Part shown: in pieces, positions 1 to 8,198 of the stretch
How positions within the stretch are numbered: the stretch's first letter is position 1
Layout: each line of letters opens with the position of its first letter
From: Actinomycetota bacterium
GTDB taxonomy: Bacteria > Actinomycetota > Actinomycetes > Actinomycetales > Microbacteriaceae
NCBI GenBank assembly: GCA_013297645.1
Contig: JAAFHU010000006.1
Span: forward strand, 1 to 36,322
Direction of reading: 5' to 3'
DNA: 36,322 bases
Program-made: the position numbers and the translations under genes
The notes under the pieces: generated by a model
Database searches by the model: none
What the model saw: the letters and a program-made list of their open reading frames with translations, nothing else
What the model was told of the DNA's origin: nothing

Positions 1-90
1 GGCCTCGCCGCTGGACGCGAGGTGGCGGACGCTCGCGGCGATCTGCTCGAAGAGCGGTTCGCTGCTGCTGGTGTCGACCCTGATGAGCAT
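1..90 (-). CDS. GntR-family transcriptional regulator, N-terminal fragment (truncated by window edge)
   Basis: Reverse complement reads MLIRVDTSSSEPLFEQIAASVRHLASSGEA, matching the N-terminus of short (YtrA-type) GntR regulators; start codon at 88-90. Confidence 0.72.
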   Translation of the reverse strand, partial: MLIRVDTSSSEPLFEQIAASVRHLASSGEA

Positions 91-96
91 GCACTC

Positions 97-125
97 ATCC
101 TATTGTTCTAGTTCAACTAGCACAA
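97..125 (-). promoter_or_regulatory. Promoter plus palindromic operator for the GntR gene
   Basis: On the minus strand: TTGTGC (-35; 120-125), 17-nt spacer, TAGGAT (-10; 97-102), 6 nt, ATG. The palindrome TTGT-t-CTAGTT-c-AACTAG-c-ACAA (103-125) overlaps the spacer and -35. Confidence 0.65.
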
Positions 126-258
126 CGGTGGCGGCGCAAAACAGGAACACCTGAGGCAGGAGTAAACCTCGCAGCCCGTTGTCTGACTTTTAGGGACGCG
201 AAACCACAGGAGTTCCTGAATTACGACAATGGCGGATGCGGCGCGGCGAGGGACGCTG

Positions 259-1602
259 CTAGGCGAGCTCGTTCGACTCCAGCATCTCGGTGACGAGGGC
301 CGCGATGGCGGAGCGCTCCGAGCGGGCCAGGGTGATGTGCCCGAACAGCGGGTGGCCCTTGAGCGACTCGATGACCGAGGCGACGCCGTCGTGGCGCCCG
401 ACCCGCAGGTTGTCGCGCTGCGCCACATCGTGGGTCAACACCACCCGGCTGTTCTGGCCGATACGCGAAAGCACGGTCAGCAGCACGTTGCGCTCGAGCG
501 ACTGCGCCTCGTCGACGATCACGAAGGCGTCGTGCAGCGAGCGGCCACGGATGTGCGTCAGCGGCAGCACCTCGAGCATGCCCCGGTCGAGCACCTCGTC
601 GAGTACGTTCTGCGAGACCACAGAGCCGAGGGTGTCGAAGACCGCCTGCGCCCAGGGGTTCATCTTCTCCGCGGCGTCACCGGGCAGGAAGCCGAGCTCC
701 TGGCCGCCGACCGCGTAGAGCGGGCGGAAGACCATGATCTTGCGGTACTGCTGCTTCTCGAGCACCGCCTCGAGGCCGGCGCACAGTGCGAGGGCCGACT
801 TGCCGGTGCCGGCCCGGCCGCCGAGCGACACGATGCCGATCTCCGGGTCGAGCAGCATGTCTATCGCGAGACGCTGCTCGGCCGACCGGCCGTGCAGGCC
901 GAAGAGGTCGCGGTCGCCGCGAACGAGGCGCAGCTCGCCCTTGCCGGTGACGCGCCCGAGGGCGCTGCCGCGATCCGAGTGGATGACGAGTCCCGTGTTG
1001 ATGGGCATGTCCTGTACCAGCCGCGAGTGCAGCTGCTCGTTGTCGTAGAGCTGCGCCATCTGCTCGCTCGAGAGGTCGATGTCGGCCTGGCCGGTGTACC
1101 CGGAGTCGACCGCGAGCTCGGCGCGGTACTCCTCGGCCTGCAAACCGATGGATGCGGCCTTCACCCGCAGCGGAAGGTCCTTCGAGACCACGGTGACCGC
1201 CAGCCCGTCGTTGGCCAGGTTCATTGCCACCGCGAGAATGCGCGAGTCGTTGTCGCCCAGCTGCAGGCCGGACGGCAGCACCGACATGTTGGAGTGGTTG
1301 AGCTCGACGCGCAGCGATCCGCCGTCGCCGATGGCGATCGGAAAATCGAGGCGCTCGTGCTTGACGCGCAGCTCGTCGAGGTTGCGGAGGGCCTGCCGGG
1401 CGAAGTAGCCGATCTCGGGGTCGTTGCGCTTGGCTTCGAGCTCGGAGATGACGACGACCGGCAGCACGAGCGCGTGCTCTGCGAAGCGGAAGATCGCCTT
1501 CGGGTCAGAGAGCAGAACCGAGGTGTCGAGCACATAGGTGCGCTCGGCGGTCTTCGCTCCCGCGGGAGCGGCGGTCTGCTTCTGGTTGTTGAGCTCGGTC
1601 AC
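259..1602 (-). CDS. PhoH family ATPase with N-terminal PIN domain (PhoH2-type)
   Basis: 447 aa; PIN-like [12 protein letters not shown] and P-loop [13 protein letters not shown] followed by [13 protein letters not shown] start. Confidence 0.93.
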   Translation of the reverse strand: MTELNNQKQTAAPAGAKTAERTYVLDTSVLLSDPKAIFRFAEHALVLPVVVISELEAKRNDPEIGYFARQALRNLDELRVKHERLDFPIAIGDGGSLRVELNHSNMSVLPSGLQLGDNDSRILAVAMNLANDGLAVTVVSKDLPLRVKAASIGLQAEEYRAELAVDSGYTGQADIDLSSEQMAQLYDNEQLHSRLVQDMPINTGLVIHSDRGSALGRVTGKGELRLVRGDRDLFGLHGRSAEQRLAIDMLLDPEIGIVSLGGRAGTGKSALALCAGLEAVLEKQQYRKIMVFRPLYAVGGQELGFLPGDAAEKMNPWAQAVFDTLGSVVSQNVLDEVLDRGMLEVLPLTHIRGRSLHDAFVIVDEAQSLERNVLLTVLSRIGQNSRVVLTHDVAQRDNLRVGRHDGVASVIESLKGHPLFGHITLARSERSAIAALVTEMLESNELA

Positions 1603-1776
1603 GTCTGCTCCATCCCCGGGCGCTGCGCGCTCCGGATCCAGTCTGCAAAGACGGCCAGGTTGTGCTCATCGAGGCGAACTTACGTGGCCGTCTCGACCGG
1701 GCGACTTACCCGGTTCTCTGAAAGTAGGCTTCGACAGCACATGTAGTGGTGCGACACGCCACGCGACACAAACTGT

Positions 1777-2898
1777 TCAAATAGTGATGGCGGATGCGAA
1801 CCCGGCGAAACTCGCCCGCAGCATCTCGAAGGTCTCCTCGGTCGTGCTCACGTGTGCGGATAGCCGCACGGTGCCGCCGCGCCGGGTGGCGGTGACCCCG
1901 TGGTTGTGCATCGAGGCGGCCAGCACGGTGAGCTGGTCATCCGGCGGCTCGACCACGACGATGCCCGCGCGCTCCGCGAGGTTGCGCGACGAGACCACCG
2001 GAATGCCGAACTCGTCGGCCAGGTCGATAACGCGGCCGGTCGCGCTGATCACGCGGTCGTGCACGGCCGGCACACCGACCTCGGCGAGCTCCTCGAGCGC
2101 GGCGGCGAAGCGCGCCTGGGCGATGGGGTCGGGATTGCTGACACTGTACGCGCGCACCCCGGGCGCGGGCGGCGGCACCTCGTCGAGGGGCATGCCGTCC
2201 ACCTCGGTCGCGTTGAATCCCGAGAAGACCGGGGTGAGGCGCTCGATCGCTCGGTCACTGAGCGCGAGAAAGCCGGTGCCCCATCCCGCCCTCGTCCACT
2301 TCTGCCCGCCGGAGGCGACGACGTCGGCGACACCGTAGGGCGCATCGACGACGCCGAAGCCCTGAATCGCATCGACGATGAGCAGGCGGTCGCCGATGAC
2401 CTGGCGGATTCCCTCGAGGTCGACGAGGTAGCCGGTGCGAAAGTCGACGAGCGAGACGGCGACCGCGGTCGTCGCCTTGGTCAGCTGCTTCTTGATGCTG
2501 CCGGGCGTCACCGGGCCCTCGGCGAGCCACGTCGTCTGCAGGGCGTGCAGCGCCTCGGCCGAGCGCACGGCCCCGACAGTCAGCGACGGGAACTCGGCGG
2601 GCGAGAGCAGCACCGTTCCGCTGAGCCCGAAGAGGGCGTGCATGAGGCCTTGGGATGTGTTCGGCTGGAAGGCGATGTGGTCGGCAGCGAAGCCGGTGAG
2701 GGCGCCGACAGCCTCGCGCACGCGCAGGTCTTGATCCTGCAGCAGGTCGAGGCTGCCGAAGCGGCCCCGCGCGAGCAGTTCGACGAGTGCCAGCTGCTCG
2801 GCGGCGGCCGTCTGGCCGATGGGGCCCTTGGCGGCGAAGTCGAGGTAGCCCGGCTCGTCGCTGAAGCGCTCGGAATAGTCGTCGATGCTGAGCGTCAT
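1777..2898 (-). CDS. Aminotransferase class V-fold PLP-dependent enzyme
   Basis: MTLSIDDYSERFSDEPGYLDFAAKGPIGQ...; contains DAIQGFGVVDAPYGVADVVASGGQKWTRAGWGTGFLALS (PLP-lysine region). Start overlaps the stop of the upstream gene (ATGA). Confidence 0.88.
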   Translation of the reverse strand: MTLSIDDYSERFSDEPGYLDFAAKGPIGQTAAAEQLALVELLARGRFGSLDLLQDQDLRVREAVGALTGFAADHIAFQPNTSQGLMHALFGLSGTVLLSPAEFPSLTVGAVRSAEALHALQTTWLAEGPVTPGSIKKQLTKATTAVAVSLVDFRTGYLVDLEGIRQVIGDRLLIVDAIQGFGVVDAPYGVADVVASGGQKWTRAGWGTGFLALSDRAIERLTPVFSGFNATEVDGMPLDEVPPPAPGVRAYSVSNPDPIAQARFAAALEELAEVGVPAVHDRVISATGRVIDLADEFGIPVVSSRNLAERAGIVVVEPPDDQLTVLAASMHNHGVTATRRGGTVRLSAHVSTTEETFEMLRASFAGFASAITI

Positions 2899-3680
2899 TG
2901 CCCGAATCTCCTCTGGCGTCGTGCGAAGTCGCGCAGGGCCCGAAGAAAGTCGACCTCGCGCAGGTCGGGCCCGAGGGCCTCGACGAAGTAGAACTCGCTG
3001 TGGGCGCTCTGCCACAGCATGAAGTCGCTGAGCCGCTGCTCCCCCGAGGTGCGGATGACGAGGTCCGGGTCTGGCTGCCCCCCGGTGTAGAGGTGCTCCG
3101 CTATCAATTCCGGGGTGAGGTCGTCAGCGAGGTTGTCGAGCGTGCCGCCCGCCTCGTTGTGGCTGCGGACGATGCTGCGCACCGCATCCGCGATCTCGGC
3201 ACGGCCGCCGTAGCCGACCGCGAGGTTGATGTGCAGACCACGGTGGTCGGCGGTGCGCTTCTCGGCGGCGAGCATTTTATCGACGAGCCCCTGAGGCAGG
3301 CCCGCCGTGCGCCCGACGTGCTGCACGCGCCAGTCACGGAAGTGCGAGAGGTCTTCACTGAGGTCGGCGATGATCTCGGTGAGGTCGGCCAGCTCTTCGG
3401 CCGTGCGCCCGGTGAGGTTGTCGGCCGAGAGCAGGTAGAGGGTGACAACCTCGACGCCGAGGTCGTCACACCAGGTGAGGAACTCGTGCACTTTGGCCGC
3501 GCCGGCCGTGTGGCCGTGCGCGGCGGTCTCGAGGCCGCGCTGGCGCGCCCACCGACGGTTGCCGTCGATGATCATCGCCACATGCTTCGGCCGCTGCTGC
3601 GTCTGCAGCCAGCGCTTGAGTCGGCTCTGGTACACCCCGTAGAGCAACCCGCGCCCGAAGGGCACCTGCCTGTCATTCAC
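2895..3680 (-). CDS. uppS: Isoprenyl transferase (undecaprenyl diphosphate synthase family)
   Basis: HVAMIIDGNRRWARQRG and DLVIRTSGEQRLSDFMLWQSAHSEFYF signatures; likely GTG start at 3680 preceded by TAGCGT-N7. Confidence 0.93.
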   Translation of the reverse strand: MNDRQVPFGRGLLYGVYQSRLKRWLQTQQRPKHVAMIIDGNRRWARQRGLETAAHGHTAGAAKVHEFLTWCDDLGVEVVTLYLLSADNLTGRTAEELADLTEIIADLSEDLSHFRDWRVQHVGRTAGLPQGLVDKMLAAEKRTADHRGLHINLAVGYGGRAEIADAVRSIVRSHNEAGGTLDNLADDLTPELIAEHLYTGGQPDPDLVIRTSGEQRLSDFMLWQSAHSEFYFVEALGPDLREVDFLRALRDFARRQRRFGQ

Positions 3681-3745
3681 TTCGCCTACGCTAGCCCAAA
3701 GCTGGCTCGAAGCTTTCTGAAATTCTGCTGGAGTAGCCTGAGCGC

Positions 3746-4465
3746 ATGACAGCAACAGAGTCGGAAAGCGACTTCGCCGACGGCCTCCCGAACATCCCCA
3801 TCCTCGAGGATGCGGTGCTCAATCCCGAGACCAAGCCCACCTGGCGGGGCTGGATCCACGCGGGCACCTTCCCCGTCGCTATCGCCCTCGGCGTCGTTCT
3901 CATCGTTCTCGCCGACGGGGCAGCAGCCAAGATCAGCTCGTCGATCTTCGTGGCCAGCTCACTGCTGCTGTTCGGCACCAGCGCGCTGTACCACCGCATC
4001 AACTGGAGCCCCCGGGTCAAGTCGATCTTCAAGCGCATCGACCACTCCAACATCTTCCTGCTCATCGCGGGCTCGTACACCCCGATCACGGTTCTCTGCC
4101 TGGAGCCCGCCAAGGCGACGATCCTGCTCTGGATGATCTGGAGCGGCGCCGCGCTCGGCATCGGCTTCCGGGTCTTCTGGGTGGGCGCCCCGCGCTGGCT
4201 GTACGTGCCGCTCTACGTGCTGCTCGGCTGGGCGGCGATGCTGTTCATCGTCGACTTCTTCCAGGCGAACGCGGTCATGATGACGCTCATCCTCATCGGC
4301 GGGCTCTGCTACACCGCGGGTGCCGTCTTCTACGGGCTCAAGCGGCCGAACCCGGTTCCCGGCGTCTTCGGCTTCCACGAGATCTTCCACACGCTGACGC
4401 TTCTCGCCTTCCTCTGCCACTGGACCGCGATCTTCCTCGTGGCGACCAACCCGCCTATGGGGTAG
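3746..4465 (+). CDS. trhA: PAQR/TrhA family (hemolysin III) membrane protein
   Basis: 239 aa multi-TM; SALYHRINWSP, DHSNIFLLIAGSYTPI, GFHEIFHTLTLLAFLCHW motifs. Confidence 0.92.
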   Translation: MTATESESDFADGLPNIPILEDAVLNPETKPTWRGWIHAGTFPVAIALGVVLIVLADGAAAKISSSIFVASSLLLFGTSALYHRINWSPRVKSIFKRIDHSNIFLLIAGSYTPITVLCLEPAKATILLWMIWSGAALGIGFRVFWVGAPRWLYVPLYVLLGWAAMLFIVDFFQANAVMMTLILIGGLCYTAGAVFYGLKRPNPVPGVFGFHEIFHTLTLLAFLCHWTAIFLVATNPPMG

Positions 4466-4673
4466 GTGCGGCCTCTTCCGCGGCGAGCTTCTCGCGCACC
4501 TCTTCGCGGTAGCGCACGCGCCGTACCCGCCGCGTCATGTCGATGATGAGGAACACGGTGACGAGGGCGAGCGCGAAGATGACGACGAAGCCGACCCAGC
4601 CGGGCGTGACGGTGTCCTCGTCGAGGGGGGTGGGAGTCGGGGTCGCTGCTGCGAGCAGGTCGATCAGGGTCAT
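4455..4673 (-). CDS. Small single-TM membrane protein (72 aa), unknown function
   Basis: MTLIDLLAAATPTPTPLDEDTVTPGWVGFVVIFALALVTVFLIIDMTRRVRRVRYREEVREKLAAEEAAPTP; overlaps the 3' end of trhA by 11 bp tail-to-tail. Confidence 0.75.
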   Translation of the reverse strand: MTLIDLLAAATPTPTPLDEDTVTPGWVGFVVIFALALVTVFLIIDMTRRVRRVRYREEVREKLAAEEAAPTP

Positions 4674-4718
4674 GAAGCTGCCTTCGATAGCGAATACTTG
4701 AAGAAAGACTATCCGCCC

Positions 4719-5132
4719 GTGTCTGGAGAAACGTTGTCGTCACCGTCCCTCGATGAGCGCTACGGCCGTACGCGTGCGGTCTCGCGCTCGCGCCGGGTCT
4801 TCGCGATCGCGGTGGCCGGGGCCTTCGCCGTCGTCCTGATCGCGTGGGTGGTCTGGGCCGCCCTCGACGGGGATTCCGCGAACATCGAGTTTCGCGATGT
4901 CGCCCACGAGATCATCGACGATTCGAGTGTCAGCGTCACGTGGCAGGTGACTGCCGAGCCGGGCAGCAGCGTGACCTGCGCGGTCAAGGCGATGAACGAG
5001 AGCTTCACCGACGTCGGCTGGAAGGTCGTGCAGCTGCCCGCCAGCACAGAGCGAACCCGCGTCTTCACCGAGCAGGTGCGCACGACCGAACTGGCCGTTA
5101 CCGGCTTGATCTACCGCTGCTGGCTCGCATAG
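4719..5132 (+). CDS. DUF4307 domain-containing membrane protein
   Basis: LDERYGRTRAVSRSRR-TM-...SSVSVTWQVTAEPGSSVTCAVKAMNESFTDVGWK pattern; the ORF track starts at TTG 4698, but GTG 4719 preceded by GACTAT-N6 is preferred. Confidence 0.8.
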   Translation: MSGETLSSPSLDERYGRTRAVSRSRRVFAIAVAGAFAVVLIAWVVWAALDGDSANIEFRDVAHEIIDDSSVSVTWQVTAEPGSSVTCAVKAMNESFTDVGWKVVQLPASTERTRVFTEQVRTTELAVTGLIYRCWLA

Positions 5133-5192
5133 GCTGTGCAGCATTCACGACCGGCCGGATTCGGCCGGTCGTCTCTCATTGTTAGGAACCCC

Positions 5193-5681
5193 GTGCCGAA
5201 CGACAGCTCAGTCACCTGGCTGACCCAGGAAGCTTTCGACCGCCGCAAGGCGGAGCTCGAGCAGCTCGAGGGTGAGGGCCGCCTGGAGATCGCCAAGAAG
5301 ATCGAAGCGGCTCGCGAAGAGGGAGACCTCAAAGAGAACGGTGGATACCACGCCGCCAAAGAGGAGCAGGGCAAGATCGAGGCGCGCATCCGCGTTCTCA
5401 CCGAGCTGCTGCGCCACGCCGTCGTCGGAGAGGCGCCGCAGTCGTCGGGCGTGGTCGAGCCCGGAACCGTCATCACCGCCACCGTGCTCGGCGACGAGGA
5501 GACCTTCCTGCTGGGCAGCCGCGAGATCGTCGGCGACAGCGACCTCGACGTCTACAGCGAGGGCAGCCCGCTCGGGGTCGCCATCATGGGCCTCAAGGTC
5601 GGCGACGAGACCTCGTACCTCGCCCCGAACGGCAAGTCGATCCCGGTGAAGATCGTGAAGGTCGACACCTACGCCCCGTAG
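5193..5681 (+). CDS. greA: Transcription elongation factor GreA
   Basis: VTWLTQEAFDRRKAELEQLEGEGRLEIAKKIEAAREEGDLKENGGYHAAKEEQGKIEARI; C-terminal FKBP-like domain; GTG start. Confidence 0.95.
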   Translation: MPNDSSVTWLTQEAFDRRKAELEQLEGEGRLEIAKKIEAAREEGDLKENGGYHAAKEEQGKIEARIRVLTELLRHAVVGEAPQSSGVVEPGTVITATVLGDEETFLLGSREIVGDSDLDVYSEGSPLGVAIMGLKVGDETSYLAPNGKSIPVKIVKVDTYAP

Positions 5682-5752
5682 CGCCCGCTGGGAGCGAAGG
5701 CCACCTCTGGCCTTCGCGCGGCGCTACGCCGACGGCCGTCTCGGCCGGCGGT
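5678..5752. repeat. Structured palindromic intergenic element, copy A
   Basis: Outer stem GTAGCGC/GCGCTAC (5678-5684/5721-5727) enclosing hairpin GCGAAGGCCA-CCTC-TGGCCTTCGC (5694-5717), then GCCGACGGCCG-TCT-CGGCCGGCGGT (5728-5752). Shares layout with 28307-28380. Confidence 0.75.
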
Positions 5753-5757
5753 TGCGA

Positions 5758-6996
5758 TCAGAAGTCCACCCGCGGCTCATAGCCCTCGGCCCGCAGCGCT
5801 GCGAGCACCCGGTCGGCGTGATCGGGGCCGCGGGTCTCGATGTGCAGTTCGAGCTCGACCTGGCTGATCTGCATCCCCGAGTTGTGCCGCGTGTGCAGCA
5901 CCTCGACGACGTTGGCGTTCTGGTCGGCGACGATCGCCGACGTGCGGGCGAGCTGGCCTGGGCGGTCGGGAAGGGGAATGCGCAGCCGGAGGTAGCGCTC
6001 GGAGGCCGAGAGGCCGTTGCTGATGACGCGCTCCATCATGAGCGGGTCGATGTTGCCGCCGCTGAGGATGAAGACCGTCGTGCCGGTGTTGGCGATCTGC
6101 CCGCTGAGCAGGGCCGCGACGCCGACGGCGCCCGCGGGCTCGACCACGAGCTTGGCCCGCTCGAGCAGCACGAGCAGGGCTTTGGCGGTCTCGTCGTCGG
6201 TGACGGTGACGACCTCGTCGACGTAGTCGCGCACCATGTCGAAGTTGAGGGTTCCCGGCTTGGCGACGGCGATACCGTCGGCGATCGTCGGAAAGATCGT
6301 GATCTCGGTGGGTGCGCCGGCCGACAGCGAGACGGGGTAGGCCGCGGCGTTCGCCGACTGCACGCCGATGATCCGCACGGTGCGGCCCTCGGCCGCTGCG
6401 CGCTGCTTGGCCGCCGAGGCGACGCCGGCGATGAGCCCGCCGCCGCCGATGGGAATGACGATCGTGTCGGCATTGGGCACCTGGTCGAGGATCTCGAGGC
6501 CGAGAGTTCCCTGCCCGGTGACGATGTCGACGTGGTCGAAGGGCGGGATGAAGACGGCGTCGGTCTCGGCCGCGAAGGCGCGGGCGGCCGTCGCAGTCTC
6601 GTCGAAGATGTGGCCCTGGAGCACGACATCCGCTCCGTAGTCACGGGTGGCCGAGAGCTTGGGCAGGGCCACGCCGATCGGCATGAAGATCGTCGCCTTG
6701 ATGCCGAGCTCACGGGCGGCGAGAGCCACCCCCTGGGCGTGGTTGCCTGCCGACGCGGCCACGACGCCGCGCGCGCGCTCGTCAGCGGTCAGCTGGCTGA
6801 GGCGGTTGTACGCGCCGCGGATCTTGTACGAGCCGGTGCGCTGCAGGTTCTCGCACTTGAGGAACACCGGCGAGCCGAGCAGCTCGGCGAGGTAGCGCGA
6901 GCTCTCCATCGGGGTGCGCTCGACGACGCGGTAGACGACGTCGCGCGCCTGTTCGATGTCGGCCAGGGTGGGGCCGATTGTCGGTGCTGTGGTCAT
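5758..6996 (-). CDS. ilvA: Threonine ammonia-lyase (biosynthetic-type with C-terminal ACT region)
   Basis: ENLQRTGSYKIRGAYNRL (PLP lysine), GGGGLIAG, C-terminal LRIPLPDRPGQLARTSAIVADQNANVVEVLHTR; start ATG at 6996. Confidence 0.93.
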   Translation of the reverse strand: MTTAPTIGPTLADIEQARDVVYRVVERTPMESSRYLAELLGSPVFLKCENLQRTGSYKIRGAYNRLSQLTADERARGVVAASAGNHAQGVALAARELGIKATIFMPIGVALPKLSATRDYGADVVLQGHIFDETATAARAFAAETDAVFIPPFDHVDIVTGQGTLGLEILDQVPNADTIVIPIGGGGLIAGVASAAKQRAAAEGRTVRIIGVQSANAAAYPVSLSAGAPTEITIFPTIADGIAVAKPGTLNFDMVRDYVDEVVTVTDDETAKALLVLLERAKLVVEPAGAVGVAALLSGQIANTGTTVFILSGGNIDPLMMERVISNGLSASERYLRLRIPLPDRPGQLARTSAIVADQNANVVEVLHTRHNSGMQISQVELELHIETRGPDHADRVLAALRAEGYEPRVDF

Positions 6997-8183
6997 GCGG
7001 GCGACACGACGTCCTCTAGTTCGGGGCGCGGCTTGGTGCGCCATTTTCCACTCGCTATGTAGTTCACCATAACGTTGAGAACGGCGACCAGCGGCACCGC
7101 GAAGAGCGCACCCGGAATGCCGGCGATGCCCGCTCCCGCGGCAACGGCGAAGACCACGGCGAGGGGGTGCACCTTGACGGCGCTGCCGAGCACGAGCGGC
7201 TGCAGCACGTGGCCCTCGATCTGCTGCACGAGCAGCACCACTCCGAGCATGAACAGCGCCGGAACCGGCCCCAGGAAGACGAGGGCGACGAAGACGGCGA
7301 GCACCCCGCTGACGACCGCGCCGACGACCGGGATGAACGACCCGAGGAACACGGCGATCGTGATCGGGATGACCAGGGGGAATCCGCCCGGAATGCCCGA
7401 GACGAGCCCGATGACGAAGGCCCCGACTCCGATGCCGAAAGCATCGACCCCGGCCACAAAGATCTGCACCTTGACGAAGGTCGTGAGGGTGAGCCAGCCC
7501 GCCCGGCCCGAGTCGCGCACGGCCTCGCGCGCCTTGCGCGGGAAGAGCCGGGTGACCCAGGCCCAGATGCCCTTGCCGTCGATGAGGATGAAGAGGGTCG
7601 CAAAGAGCGTCAGCAGAAAGCCGGTGATGACGTGCAGCGAGGTCGTGCCGACCGAGAGCGCGCCGCTCAGCAGCGCGTCGTTGCTGAAACTGTCGACGAC
7701 GCCGCTGACATAGCCGTCGAACTCCTCGTTGCTGATCGCCAGGGGCGACGTCTCGAGGAAGGCGCGGAAGTCGTCGAAGGCGGCGATCGAGCGCTCCTGC
7801 AGGGCGGGGTAGCCGGCGCGCACCTGCCAGACGATGAGGAAGACGAGGCCGCCGATGACCGCGAGCGTGCCGACCATGGCGAGCGCGACGGCGAGGCCGC
7901 GCGGCCAGTGGTGGCGGATGAGGAAGTTCACGAGCGGCACCAGCAGCGCCGAGAGCAGCAGCGCCACCATCAGCGGCACGACGATGTCACGCAGCTGGAT
8001 GATCAGCAGCCCGAACACGACGAGCACACCGACCACGGCGAGGATGCGCCATGCCCACTGCCCGGCGATCTCGACCGGAACCGGAATAGCGGCCTCGACC
8101 TGCTTCTTGCGCTCCGCGCCGGTAACAACCGGGCGGGGGGTGTTGCGGAGCTTTTCCTCTGTGCGACGCCTGCGGAAGATCAT
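6993..8183 (-). CDS. AI-2E family transporter
   Basis: 396 aa multi-TM; GIPGGFPLVIPITIAVFLGSFIPVVGAVVSG and QQIEGHVLQPLVLGSAVKVHPLAVVFAVAAGAGIAGIPGALFAVPLVAVLNV typical of the family; stop overlaps ilvA start. Confidence 0.92.
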   Translation of the reverse strand: MIFRRRRTEEKLRNTPRPVVTGAERKKQVEAAIPVPVEIAGQWAWRILAVVGVLVVFGLLIIQLRDIVVPLMVALLLSALLVPLVNFLIRHHWPRGLAVALAMVGTLAVIGGLVFLIVWQVRAGYPALQERSIAAFDDFRAFLETSPLAISNEEFDGYVSGVVDSFSNDALLSGALSVGTTSLHVITGFLLTLFATLFILIDGKGIWAWVTRLFPRKAREAVRDSGRAGWLTLTTFVKVQIFVAGVDAFGIGVGAFVIGLVSGIPGGFPLVIPITIAVFLGSFIPVVGAVVSGVLAVFVALVFLGPVPALFMLGVVLLVQQIEGHVLQPLVLGSAVKVHPLAVVFAVAAGAGIAGIPGALFAVPLVAVLNVMVNYIASGKWRTKPRPELEDVVSPA

Positions 8184-8198
8184 CGGGCCAGCCTATTC

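Noticed and set aside
229-1746. 505-aa plus-strand ORF opposite phoH (and many similar long antisense ORFs, e.g. 2898-3749, 5752-7062, 8256-9581, 20906-23455, 33306-35027)
   Set aside because: Low-complexity R/A/V/E/D/H-rich translations antisense to well-supported genes; expected shadow ORFs in high-GC DNA.
1783-1792. Recurrent GGATGC/GCATCC hexamer, often as unusual GAT (Asp), GCA (Ala) or GGA (Gly) codons in several reading frames
   Set aside because: A back-of-envelope expectation at roughly two-thirds GC gives about two dozen occurrences on both strands in this window, similar to what I see by eye; enrichment is not established without a Markov-model count.
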